Of a stretch of DNA of 64,000 bases, positions 1-7,453 are shown piece by piece (position 1 is the first letter of the stretch; every line of letters begins with the position of its first letter). A model generated the notes under the pieces. It saw nothing but the letters and a program-made list of their open reading frames with translations, was not told the DNA's origin and made no database searches. Source of the stretch: Streptomyces sp. NBC_01262 (GTDB lineage: Bacteria; Actinomycetota; Actinomycetes; Streptomycetales; Streptomycetaceae); the NCBI RefSeq assembly GCF_036226365.1, contig NZ_CP108462.1, forward strand, positions 7,844,501 through 7,908,500, in the 5' to 3' direction. The translations under genes were made by a program, and so were the position numbers.

Positions 1-776
1 AGGACGGTGTGTTCGGGGTTGGCGGGGTCCTGTTCGCCCTGCTCGGCGATGAGTTTCTCCGCGTACACCTCGGCGTCGTCCTGCGGCTCGTAGCCCAGGG
101 CGCGGGCCGTGGACAGGTCCCACGGCAGGCGGGTGTTGGCCGAACTGCCGTAGCAGACGGTGTGTCCGACGTTCTCGGCGCCGAGGGCGGCGTGCAGCAG
201 CCGTGCGCCGTCGGCGGGGCTCAGCCAGATCGACAGCATGCGCACGGTGGTCGGCTCGGGGAAGCACGAGCCGATGCGGACGGAGACGGTCTCCAGGCCG
301 AGCCTGTCCCAGTAGAGCTGGGCGAGGTCCTCGCCGAAGCACTTGGACAGGCCGTAGAAGGTGTCGGGCCGGTGCGGGCCGCCGACCGGGATCAGGCCCT
401 CGCCGTCGGCGGCCGGGAGGGGGGCGAAGCCGACGGCGTGGTTGCTGGAGGCGAAGACGACGCGGCGTACGCCCTCCTCGCGCGCGGCCTCGTAGAGGTT
501 GTACGTGCCCTCGATGTTGGCGCGCAGGATCCGGTCGAAGGAGGACTCCCCGGAGATTCCGGCGAGGTGGACGACCGCGTCGACCCCCCGGACGGCCTCG
601 CGGAGCGCCGCGCGGTCGGCGAGGTCGGCGGTGATCGCGTCCGGGGCGTCCGCGATCGGGCTGACGTCCAGGAGCCGCAGCTCGTAGCCGTACGGCGGGA
701 GGAGCTCGCGCATCAGGGTGCCCACTTTCCCGGCGGCGCCGGTGAGCAGGATGGTGCGGGGAGCGGGAGCGGGCAT
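1..776 (-). CDS. udh: Uronate dehydrogenase (NAD-dependent SDR), 3' end cut by window edge
   Basis: Cytosolic short-chain dehydrogenase that would oxidise D-galacturonate or D-glucuronate to the aldarolactone, the first step of the oxidative uronate pathway. 258 residues are visible, against about 265 for the family, so only the last few codons are missing. The Rossmann motif is at residues 13-19 (GAAGKVG), the substrate-binding FASSNH segment at about 109-114, and the catalytic Tyr141-x-x-x-Lys145 lies in YGLSK. The overall pattern resembles Agrobacterium Udh from memory. The ATG at 776 follows a divergent promoter region shared with the keto-deoxyglucarate dehydratase gene, which acts later in the same route. 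A generic epimerase/dehydratase is the alternative. Confidence 0.85.
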   Translation of the reverse strand, partial: MPAPAPRTILLTGAAGKVGTLMRELLPPYGYELRLLDVSPIADAPDAITADLADRAALREAVRGVDAVVHLAGISGESSFDRILRANIEGTYNLYEAAREEGVRRVVFASSNHAVGFAPLPAADGEGLIPVGGPHRPDTFYGLSKCFGEDLAQLYWDRLGLETVSVRIGSCFPEPTTVRMLSIWLSPADGARLLHAALGAENVGHTVCYGSSANTRLPWDLSTARALGYEPQDDAEVYAEKLIAEQGEQDPANPEHTV

Positions 777-799
777 GGCGCGGGTCTCCTCCGGTCTGC

Positions 800-823
800 G
801 TTCACGGGTTCACGGGTTCACAG
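800..823. repeat. Three tandem 8-bp repeats (GTTCACGG)
   Basis: GTTCACGG occurs at 800-807 and 808-815, then GTTCACAG at 816-823, just upstream of the uronate dehydrogenase start. The TTCAC core is also a half site of the operator-like palindromes at 901-914 and 38305-38322, so this may be an array of half sites in the leader of that gene. Confidence 0.6.
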
Positions 824-831
824 GCGTGGAC

Positions 832-860
832 AGGCTAGAGAGCGCTTACAGCGCGGTCAA
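832..860 (-). promoter_or_regulatory. Putative promoter of the uronate dehydrogenase gene with LacI-like box in the spacer
   Basis: On the minus strand TTGACC (860-855) and TAGCCT (837-832) are separated by 17 bases, a good match to a housekeeping streptomycete promoter. The spacer contains TGTAAGCGCTCTC, an imperfect LacI-family operator with the typical central AGCGCT. Direct sequence observation; the regulator is unknown. Confidence 0.5.
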
Positions 861-872
861 GGCAGGCGCTGC

Positions 873-914
873 TTGACCCGCCGCGTCGCGCTGGCTTAGC
901 GTGAAACCGTTCAC
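873..914 (+). promoter_or_regulatory. Putative promoter of the 5-dehydro-4-deoxyglucarate dehydratase gene with overlapping operator
   Basis: TTGACC (873-878) and TAGCGT (897-902) are 18 bases apart. The palindrome-like GTGAAACCGTTCAC (901-914) overlaps the -10 box, where a repressor would block initiation. It resembles the palindrome at 38305-38322 upstream of the galactan binding-protein gene (shared GTGA/TCAC ends). Confidence 0.5.
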
Positions 915-962
915 AGATATAGACGCCGATCAGAAGAGTGTACAGAACCCCAGGAGAATCCG

Positions 963-1925
963 ATGTCCTCCGCCCCGCTCGCCGCCCGTCTCGACGGCCT
1001 GCTCTTCTTCCCCGTGACGGCCTTCGGACCGGACGGTTCCCTGGACCTGGACGTCTTCCGCACGCACGTACGCGAGGGCATCGACGCGGGCGCGGCGGCC
1101 GTCTTCGCCTGCTGCGGCACGGGCGAGTTCCACGCGCTCACCCCCGAGGAGTTCGGGCTCTGCGTCGAAGCGGCGGTCGCCGAGGCCGCCGGCCGCGTCC
1201 CGGTGGTCGCCGGCGCCGGATACGGGACCGCGCTCGCCCTGCGCTACGCCCGCATCGCGGAGGACGCCGGCGCGGACGGGCTGCTCGCGATGCCGCCGTA
1301 CCTCGTCCGGGCCGACCAGGCCGGGCTGCTGCGGCACTACGCGGCGCTCGCCGCCGGGACCGGCCTCGATGTCATCGTCTACCAGCGCGACAACGCCGTC
1401 TTCACCCCGGACACGGTCGTCGAACTGGCCCGGATCCCCAACATCATCGGCCTCAAGGACGGGGTCGGCGACCTCGACCTCATGCAGCGCATCCTCAGCG
1501 CGGTGCGGAGCGCTGCCGCCGCGCCGGACCGGGGCGAGGGTTTCCTGTTCTTCAACGGGCTGCCCACCGCCGAGCTCACCGGCCCCGCCTATCGCGGCAT
1601 CGGCGTCACGCTGTACTCCTCCGCCGTCTTCTGCTTCGCCCCCGACATCGCGCTGGCCTTTCACACCGCGCTGGAGGCCGGCGACACCGGCACCGTCAAC
1701 CGGCTGCTCGACGGCTTCTACCGGCCGCTCGTCGAACTGCGGCAGCAGGGGCGCGGCTACGCCGTCTCCCTGGTCAAGGCGGGCGTACGGCTGCGCGGCC
1801 TGGAGGTCGGCGAAGTGCGGCCGCCGCTGTCGGAGCCGCTGCCCGCCCACGTCAAGGAACTCGCGGAACTCATCGAGCGGGGCCGCGCGTTGCTGGGCCC
1901 TGTCCGGGCGATCAGGGCCGGATAG
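963..1925 (+). CDS. kdgD: 5-dehydro-4-deoxyglucarate dehydratase (DHDPS/NAL family)
   Basis: Class I aldolase-fold enzyme that would dehydrate and decarboxylate 5-keto-4-deoxy-D-glucarate to 2,5-dioxopentanoate (alpha-ketoglutarate semialdehyde). 320 residues, a little longer than DHDPS, as usual for this subfamily. The N-terminal GLLFFPVTAF, the GTGEF segment (53-57), Tyr140 in VYQRDN and the Schiff-base Lys165 in IIGLKDG are visible. ATG start with AGGAGA a few bases upstream. The divergent uronate dehydrogenase supplies the pathway upstream and the aldehyde dehydrogenase at 44812 could take the product. The glucarate/galactarate dehydratase step between them is not in this window. Confidence 0.85.
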   Translation: MSSAPLAARLDGLLFFPVTAFGPDGSLDLDVFRTHVREGIDAGAAAVFACCGTGEFHALTPEEFGLCVEAAVAEAAGRVPVVAGAGYGTALALRYARIAEDAGADGLLAMPPYLVRADQAGLLRHYAALAAGTGLDVIVYQRDNAVFTPDTVVELARIPNIIGLKDGVGDLDLMQRILSAVRSAAAAPDRGEGFLFFNGLPTAELTGPAYRGIGVTLYSSAVFCFAPDIALAFHTALEAGDTGTVNRLLDGFYRPLVELRQQGRGYAVSLVKAGVRLRGLEVGEVRPPLSEPLPAHVKELAELIERGRALLGPVRAIRAG

Positions 1926-2076
1926 GCCCCGGCGTCCGGCACGGTGCATCGCGAGGCGCCGGGTCGGCGGCTGATGTCACTATGGCGTCGCGGCCCCGGC
2001 CACGATCGCCCGGACAGGGCCCAGCGACGACGGGCGCCGACGCGCCTCCAGCCACCGCTGTCAGGAGCGAGCCGAG

Positions 2077-3213
2077 TTGAAAACCTCCGCCTTCGTCTAC
2101 CCCTGGGACGTCATCGGCGACCCCGACGCGGCCCGCCGCATAGCCGACCTGGGCGTCCAGCAGGTCACCCTGGCCTCCGCCTACCACTCCACCCGCGCCC
2201 TGACCCCCCGTCACCCGCGCCACCGCGTCGTCACCGCCCGCCACGCCGCCATCCTCTACCCGCCCTCGCCGCACCGCTGGTCCGGCCGCGCCCTGCGGCC
2301 CTACGCCCAGGACTGGGTCCCCTGCGCCGACCCGTACGCCGAGGCGGCCGACGCGCTGCGCGCCGCCGGGCTGTCGGTCCACTCCTGGGTCGTGCTGGCC
2401 CACAACTCCCGCCTGGGGGAAGAGCATCCGCGTACATCCGTCACCAACGCCTACGGCGACCACTACCCCTGGGCCCCCTGCATCGCCCAGCCCGAAGTCC
2501 GCGACTACGCGATCACCCTCGCCGCCGAGGCCGCGGTCCGCCCCGGCGCCGACGGCACGGAACTGGAGTCCTGCGGCTGGTACGGCTTCGCCCACCTCCA
2601 CGCCCATGACAAGGTCGGCGGCGTCCCGCTGGGCCCCGCCGCCCAGTACCTCATGTCGCTCTGCTTCTGCTCTGCCTGTGCCGGCGGCTACGCCGGACTC
2701 GGCCTGCGCGCCGACGACTTACGCGACGCCGTCCGAACCGCGCTGGCCCCGGTCTGGGCGGGGGAGCGGGTGGACGAAGAGAAGCTCCTCGGCGCGGAGT
2801 TCGCCGCCCGCACGCTCGCCTGGCGGGCCGAGGCCGCCCGCACCTTCCAGCACGACGTCATACGCGCCGTCCGCGACGAGGCCCCGCCCGGCTTCCAGGT
2901 CCTCCTCCACGCCGACCCCGCCCCCCACCACACCGGCGCCAACCCCGGCGTCGACCCCCACCACGTCCTCGCCCACGCCGACGGCGTCGTCCTCCCGGGT
3001 GGCGTCGGTGTGGACGCCTTCGCCCCCCACACCCGCCCCGGCACCGTCCTCGCCGCCAACTTCCCCATCGTCGCCGGCATGGGCGGCAGCCCCCGCACGC
3101 TCGCCGCCGACGCCGCGCGGGTCGCTGCGCTCGGGGCGACTGAGCTGCGGCTCTACCATGTCGGGCTCGCGTCGGACGCGGACTTGGCGGCAGTGCGGGG
3201 CGCTATCGCGTAG
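2077..3213 (+). CDS. Hypothetical protein, TIM-barrel glycosidase-like
   Basis: 378-residue cytosolic protein without signal peptide or membrane segment; I do not recognise a characterised family. Features reminiscent of putative glycoside hydrolases are an N-terminal beta-strand with FVYPWD, an acidic GTELESCGWYGF segment near 155-165 and a Cys cluster LCFCSAC near 195-201. The start is a TTG with AGGAG ten bases upstream (2063-2067). It follows the keto-deoxyglucarate dehydratase by about 150 bases, probably in the same transcript, so a role on uronate-containing oligosaccharides is plausible. This is inference only; a sugar-acid isomerase or lactonase is not excluded. Confidence 0.6.
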   Translation: MKTSAFVYPWDVIGDPDAARRIADLGVQQVTLASAYHSTRALTPRHPRHRVVTARHAAILYPPSPHRWSGRALRPYAQDWVPCADPYAEAADALRAAGLSVHSWVVLAHNSRLGEEHPRTSVTNAYGDHYPWAPCIAQPEVRDYAITLAAEAAVRPGADGTELESCGWYGFAHLHAHDKVGGVPLGPAAQYLMSLCFCSACAGGYAGLGLRADDLRDAVRTALAPVWAGERVDEEKLLGAEFAARTLAWRAEAARTFQHDVIRAVRDEAPPGFQVLLHADPAPHHTGANPGVDPHHVLAHADGVVLPGGVGVDAFAPHTRPGTVLAANFPIVAGMGGSPRTLAADAARVAALGATELRLYHVGLASDADLAAVRGAIA

Positions 3214-3309
3214 GCCCGGCGGTTGCGGTGCCGCGCGGGCGGTGCCGCCCGTGCCCCGGCCGGGTGGGGTGGTTGCGGGTGCGTCGGCGGCTGCGGCCCG
3301 ATGGGGATC

Positions 3310-3418
3310 TCCCCCACCCCGCCCCTTCCCGAAACCGGGCTCCGCCCGGACCCGCCGAGGGCTGCGCCCCCGGACCCCCGAACGCCCTTCGGGCGTGTCC
3401 TCAAACGCCGGACGGGCT
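3310..3418 (-). repeat. Composite dispersed repeat, family A (full copy)
   Basis: Read on the minus strand it begins with the core GTCCGGCGTTTGAGGAC. An ACGCCC/GGGCGT hairpin follows (3382-3396), then a variable GC-rich middle, and the element ends with GGTTTCGGGAAGGGGCGGGG. The same start, hairpin and end occur at 55199-55288 with a shorter middle. It lies after a plus-strand gene and may act as a terminator. Confidence 0.75.
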
Positions 3419-3564
3419 GAAGTGAACGCTTCCGGCCGGGAGGGGACATGCCGGGGTTCTCCCGCAGCGCGACGAGCGAGGATCCCGGTTACAAACCAGG
3501 CCGACCAGAGTCGCGAGCGCCGAGGAGAGATCCCCGGTGGTGGCCCCGACCCCCAGGCCAACCC

Positions 3565-3586
3565 AGCCCGTCCGGCGCTTGAGGAC
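3565..3586 (+). repeat. Family A repeat core
   Basis: One-base variant (GCTT instead of GTTT) of the 22-bp core found at 3397-3418 (inverted), 3707-3728, 55199-55220 and 59755-59776. Confidence 0.8.
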
Positions 3587-3631
3587 GGAAGGGTCGGCCA
3601 CGACCGACGGCACCGCAACGGGCGCCCACCC

Positions 3632-3686
3632 TCCGACGGCCGGAGGCCGGCGCAGCGGCCCGAAGCAAGCGAAGCGCCCGCGAGGG
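3632..3686 (-). repeat. Dispersed repeat, family B
   Basis: On the minus strand this reads GCGCTTCGCTTGCTTCGGGC followed by GCTGCGCCGG and a CCGTCGG end. Related copies lie at 32731-32779 and 48191-48223. Non-coding. Confidence 0.65.
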
Positions 3687-3706
3687 ACGCAGACAAGAGG
3701 GGCCCC

Positions 3707-3728
3707 AGCCCGTCCGGCGCTTGAGGAC
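3707..3728 (+). repeat. Family A repeat core
   Basis: Identical to the copy at 3565-3586, including the GCTT variant, so these two copies are probably a local duplication. Confidence 0.8.
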
Positions 3729-3847
3729 GGACCGGCAACCACAACAGACGGCACCGCCGCGTCGCAACGCCGCCCCGAACAAAGTTCGTTGGGACCATTG
3801 ACGAACCCCGCCCACGGTCCTAACTTCGTCCCGTCGTACTTCGTACG

Positions 3848-3857
3848 TCATATATGA
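3848..3857. promoter_or_regulatory. Palindrome TCATATATGA, possible GntR autoregulatory operator
   Basis: A perfect AT-rich 10-bp palindrome (flanked by G and G) stands out in very GC-rich DNA, 41 bases before the preferred GntR start. FadR-type regulators commonly bind short AT-centred palindromes near their own promoters. The site contains the ATG at 3854, which argues against that start. Confidence 0.45.
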
Positions 3858-3898
3858 GACGCCATACGCCAGATACGCGCGACCTGAGAGCAGCTGCA

Positions 3899-4567
3899 AT
3901 GGACCTGCTGGCAAGCACCGGCACCGCGCCGACGCCGATTCCCTCCCGCACCCAGTACGTGCTGGAAACGATCAAGCACGGCATACTCACCGGCCAGTTG
4001 AAGCCGGGCCAGGCCCTGGTGGAGACGGAACTGGCGGCGCAGTTCGGGGTGTCGAAGACACCGGTGCGGGAGGCGCTGAAGACCTTGGCCGGGACCGGGC
4101 TGGTGGTGATGAGCCAGTACAAGGGTGTGACGGTTCGCACGGTGGACGCGGAGATGGCGCGGCAGGTGTACGACGTGAGGCTGCTGCTGGAGCCGGAGGC
4201 GCTGCGGCGGACGGTGAGCCGGCGGGCGTCGCTGGAGGCGGCGCGGGAGGCGCTGACGAGGGCGGACGCGGCGGGGGACCGGGCGGACAGGTCGCTGGCG
4301 AACAGGGACTTCCACAGGGCGCTGTATGTGCCGTGCGGGAACCCGTTGCTGGCGCGGATGCTCGATGACGTACGGGACCAGGCGGCGCTGGTGTCGGCTG
4401 TGGTGTGGCAGGCGACGCCGTCCTGGGAGCAGGAGGCGAGCGAGCACCGGGAGATCCTGGCGCGGGCGCTGGACGGGGACGCGGAGGGGGCGGCGGGGTT
4501 GCTGCACGAACACATCGCGAGCTTCGTGGCCCGGGCGTTTCCAGAAGAGGGTGCTGACACCCCATGA
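3899..4567 (+). CDS. GntR-family regulator (FadR/FCD type)
   Basis: Transcription factor of 222 residues. It has an N-terminal winged helix (about residues 16-80, with ELAAQFGVSKTPVREALKTL typical of GntR) and an all-helical FCD ligand domain (about 95-215) that usually binds organic acids through a metal. The ATG at 3899 with GAGAG at 3886-3890 is preferred. The in-frame ATG at 3854 would add 15 residues and sits inside a palindrome that looks like an operator. It directly precedes the DHDPS-like and pentonate dehydratase genes and probably controls them in response to a sugar acid or keto-acid. Confidence 0.85.
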   Translation: MDLLASTGTAPTPIPSRTQYVLETIKHGILTGQLKPGQALVETELAAQFGVSKTPVREALKTLAGTGLVVMSQYKGVTVRTVDAEMARQVYDVRLLLEPEALRRTVSRRASLEAAREALTRADAAGDRADRSLANRDFHRALYVPCGNPLLARMLDDVRDQAALVSAVVWQATPSWEQEASEHREILARALDGDAEGAAGLLHEHIASFVARAFPEEGADTP

Positions 4568-4671
4568 GCTGCGGGCGCGTGCAGTGAGGGGACGGTCCTG
4601 CGCGCGCCCGCACCCCACCTCTGTTGCGACAACCGGCAACGACAACCGGCAACCACAGGAAGGCAGACCGC

Positions 4672-5589
4672 ATGTCATTCGCAGAGCAGTCGTCGGCGCT
4701 CGCCGACGTCGTGGCGATCCCGGTGACTCCGTTCGACGCCGGGGGCGCCCTGGAGCGGACCGCCTATCGCGCGCTGCTGCGCAGGCTGCTCGACAGCGGG
4801 GTGCGGACGGTCACGCCGAACGGGAACACGGGGGAGTTCTACGCGCTGGACCCGGCCGAGCGGCGCCTCGTCGTCGAGCTGACGATGGCGGAGATCGCGC
4901 GGACGCCGGAGGCGGACACGCAGGTGATCGTCGGCGTCGGGCATGACGTGCCGACGGCGATCGCGGCGGCGCGGCACGCGGGGGAGGCGGGGGCGCAGAT
5001 GGTGATGGTGCATCAGCCCATCCACCCCTACGTGTCGCCGGACGGATGGGTGGACTACCACCGGGCCATCGCGGAGGCGGTGCCGGAGCTGGGGGTGGTG
5101 CCGTACATCCGTAACGCGCTGCTGGGCGGCGAGGTGATCGGGCGGCTGGGGGAGCAGTGCCCGAATGTCATCGGCGTGAAGTACGCGGTGCCGGACGCGG
5201 CCCGCTTCGCGGCGGTCGCGCGGGACGCCGGGCTGGACCGGTTCACGTGGGTGGCGGGGCTGGCGGAGCTGTACGCGCCGTCGTACTGGGCGATGGGGGC
5301 CACGGGGTTTACGTCGGGGCTGGTGAACGTGGCGCCGAGGGTGTCGCTGGAGATGCTGCGGGCGCTGCGGGACGGGGACTACGCGGCCGCGATGAAGGTG
5401 TGGGAGCAGATCCGGGAGTTCGAGGACCTGCGGGCGGAGCGGCAGTCGGCGAACAACGTGTCGGTGGTCAAGGAGGCGCTGGCGGTGCAGGGGCTGTGCC
5501 GCCGCGACGTAAGGCCGCCGAGCCGGCTGCTGGAGGAGGCCCAGCGTGAGCGGGTCGCCGCCCTGCTCACGGGATGGGATCTGTCCTGA
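4672..5589 (+). CDS. DHDPS-family enzyme, probable 2-keto-3-deoxy-pentonate dehydratase
   Basis: 305-residue class I aldolase-fold enzyme. It has NGNTGEF (50-56), Tyr145 in VVPYIRN and the Schiff-base Lys170 in VIGVKYA. Family members cleave or dehydrate 2-keto acids. Immediately downstream is an IlvD/Edd dehydratase that makes 2-keto-3-deoxy acids, so dehydration of 2-keto-3-deoxy-L-arabonate to ketoglutarate semialdehyde is the best guess. A keto-deoxygluconate aldolase is the alternative. The ATG at 4672 has GGAAGG (4658-4663) at good spacing. The longer frame from 4624 adds a non-conserved tail. Confidence 0.75.
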   Translation: MSFAEQSSALADVVAIPVTPFDAGGALERTAYRALLRRLLDSGVRTVTPNGNTGEFYALDPAERRLVVELTMAEIARTPEADTQVIVGVGHDVPTAIAAARHAGEAGAQMVMVHQPIHPYVSPDGWVDYHRAIAEAVPELGVVPYIRNALLGGEVIGRLGEQCPNVIGVKYAVPDAARFAAVARDAGLDRFTWVAGLAELYAPSYWAMGATGFTSGLVNVAPRVSLEMLRALRDGDYAAAMKVWEQIREFEDLRAERQSANNVSVVKEALAVQGLCRRDVRPPSRLLEEAQRERVAALLTGWDLS

Positions 5590-5653
5590 GCCACGCACGA
5601 CGCACGACGCGAGCCGCCGATCACGGGACGATACGGAAGGCCAGTCAATCGCC

Positions 5654-7372
5654 ATGAAGGAACCGCAAGAGCTCCGCAGCCACCAGTGGTACGGGACCGA
5701 CGGCCTGCGGTCGTTCAGTCACCGGGCCCGGACCCGGCAACTGGGGTATCTGCCCGAGGAGCACCTCGGCAAGCCGGTGATCGCGATCCTGAACACCTGG
5801 AGCGACATCAATCCATGTCATGTGCACCTCAGAGAGCGTGCGCAGGCGGTGAAGCGCGGGGTGTGGCAGGCGGGCGGATTCCCGCTGGAATTCCCGGTGT
5901 CGACGCTCTCGGAGACGTACCAGAAGCCGACGCCCATGCTCTACCGCAACCTCCTGGCCATGGAGACCGAGGAACTGCTGCGCTCCTACCCCGTGGACGG
6001 CGCCGTGCTGATGGGAGGCTGCGACAAGTCGACGCCCGCGCTGCTCATGGGCGCCGCGAGCGTCGACCTGCCCACGGTCTTCGTGCCGGCCGGGCCGATG
6101 CTGCCGGGGCACTGGCGCAACGAGACCCTGGGCTCGGGCACCGACATGTGGAAGTACTGGGACGACAAGCGCGCCGGGCTCATCGGGGACTGCGAGCTGG
6201 CCGAGCTGGAGAGCGGGCTGGCCAGGTCCCCCGGACACTGCATGACCATGGGTACGGCGTCGACGCTGACCGCCGCCGCCGAGGTGCTGGGCGTCACCGT
6301 GCCCGGGGCCTCGTCGATTCCGGCCGTGGACTCCGGGCATGACCGGATGGCGGCGGCCTCCGGGCTGCGGATCGTCGAACTCGTATGGCGGGACCTGCGG
6401 TTGTCGCGGATCCTGACCAGTGAGGCCTACGAGGACGCGGTGGCGACCGTCCTCGCGCTGGGCGGTTCGACGAATGCCGTGATCCACCTGATCGCGATGG
6501 CCGGGCGCTCCGGGGTGAAGCTCACCCTGGAGGACTTCGACCGCATCGCCCGCACGGTGCCGGTGCTGGCCAACCTGCGCCCCGGCGGCCGGTACCTGAT
6601 GGAGGACTTCCACTTCGCGGGCGGACTCCCCGGATTCCTCTCGCGCCTGAAGGACCGGCTGCACCTGGACCGGCCCACCGTCGCCCACGACACCCTGCGC
6701 GAGCAGATCGCGGGCGCGCTCGTGCACAACGACGACGTGATCCGCACCCCGGACAACCCGCTCGCGCAGGAGGGCGGCGTGGCCGTCCTGCGCGGCAACC
6801 TGTGCCCGGACGGGGCCGTCATCAAGCACATCGCGGCCGAGCCGCATCTGCTCAAGCACACCGGCCCGGCGGTCGTCTTCGACGACTACCGCACGATGCA
6901 GCGCACCATCAACGACCCGGAGCTCGGCATCACCGAGGACAGCGTGCTGGTGCTGCGCAACGCGGGCCCGCTCGGCGGCCCCGGCATGCCGGAGTACGGG
7001 ATGCTGCCGATCCCGGACCACCTGCTCAAGCGGGGCGTGCGGGACATGGTGCGGATCTCCGACGCCCGGATGAGCGGCACGAGTTACGGCGCCTGCGTGC
7101 TGCACATCGCCCCCGAGTCGTACGTGGGCGGCCCGCTCGCCCTCGTACGCGACGGGGACCTGATCACCCTCGACGTCGAGGCGCGCACCCTGCGCCTGGA
7201 GGTCGACGACGCCGAGATCGAGCGCCGCCGGGCCGGCTGGCAGGCCCCGCCGCCCCGTTACGGGCGCGGATACGGCGCGCTGTACCAGGAGCAGATCACG
7301 CAGGCCGACACCGGCTGCGACTTCCGTTTCCTGGCCAGGCAGGGCGAAGTGCCCGAGCCCTACGCGGGCTGA
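5654..7372 (+). CDS. IlvD/Edd-family sugar-acid dehydratase, L-arabonate dehydratase-like
   Basis: 572-residue iron-sulfur dehydratase. Three conserved cysteines expected to bind the [2Fe-2S] cluster are Cys55 (NPCHVH), Cys123 (GGCDKSTP) and Cys196 (GHCMTMG). The C-terminal half has the RISDARMSGTSYG segment, whose Ser acts as base in arabonate dehydratases. The sequence is closer to rhizobial pentonate dehydratases than to IlvD or Edd as I remember them. It would convert an aldonic acid such as L-arabonate to the 2-keto-3-deoxy acid used by the preceding enzyme. Xylonate or galactonate are possible substrates. Confidence 0.85.
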   Translation: MKEPQELRSHQWYGTDGLRSFSHRARTRQLGYLPEEHLGKPVIAILNTWSDINPCHVHLRERAQAVKRGVWQAGGFPLEFPVSTLSETYQKPTPMLYRNLLAMETEELLRSYPVDGAVLMGGCDKSTPALLMGAASVDLPTVFVPAGPMLPGHWRNETLGSGTDMWKYWDDKRAGLIGDCELAELESGLARSPGHCMTMGTASTLTAAAEVLGVTVPGASSIPAVDSGHDRMAAASGLRIVELVWRDLRLSRILTSEAYEDAVATVLALGGSTNAVIHLIAMAGRSGVKLTLEDFDRIARTVPVLANLRPGGRYLMEDFHFAGGLPGFLSRLKDRLHLDRPTVAHDTLREQIAGALVHNDDVIRTPDNPLAQEGGVAVLRGNLCPDGAVIKHIAAEPHLLKHTGPAVVFDDYRTMQRTINDPELGITEDSVLVLRNAGPLGGPGMPEYGMLPIPDHLLKRGVRDMVRISDARMSGTSYGACVLHIAPESYVGGPLALVRDGDLITLDVEARTLRLEVDDAEIERRRAGWQAPPPRYGRGYGALYQEQITQADTGCDFRFLARQGEVPEPYAG

Positions 7373-7389
7373 GCTTTTTCCTGTTCATC

Positions 7390-7405
7390 GAGCAAGCGCT
7401 TTCTC
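7390..7405. promoter_or_regulatory. LacI-type operator-like palindrome
   Basis: GAGCAAGCGCTTTCTC is palindromic at 14 of 16 positions with the AAGCGCTT centre typical of LacI-family sites. It lies in the 81-bp gap between the pentonate dehydratase and the ABC permease genes, suggesting separate control of the transporter part. Confidence 0.55.
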
Positions 7406-7453
7406 AGCCGGTACCACCGGCACCACTGGCACCCGTACAAAGGAGTACTGGTC

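Larger units (their letters stand above)
3214..3853. other. Repeat-rich 640-bp intergenic region without a convincing gene
   Basis: All open frames here are short and lack a sensible start or protein-like composition. The stretch holds three copies of one dispersed repeat (3310-3418, 3565-3586, 3707-3728), one copy of a second repeat (3632-3686) and, just before the GntR gene, a regulatory palindrome. About 3420-3540 contains nothing I can name. Confidence 0.7.

Noticed and set aside
1926..2076. Small gene between the keto-deoxyglucarate dehydratase and the hypothetical protein
   Set aside because: No start with ribosome site and no coding bias in the 151 bases; only the TTG at 2077 has a good AGGAG.
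3223..3425. Short plus-strand frames in the 3214-3853 gap
   Set aside because: They translate the family A repeat and GC-rich flanks; composition is repeat-like and no ribosome site is apparent.
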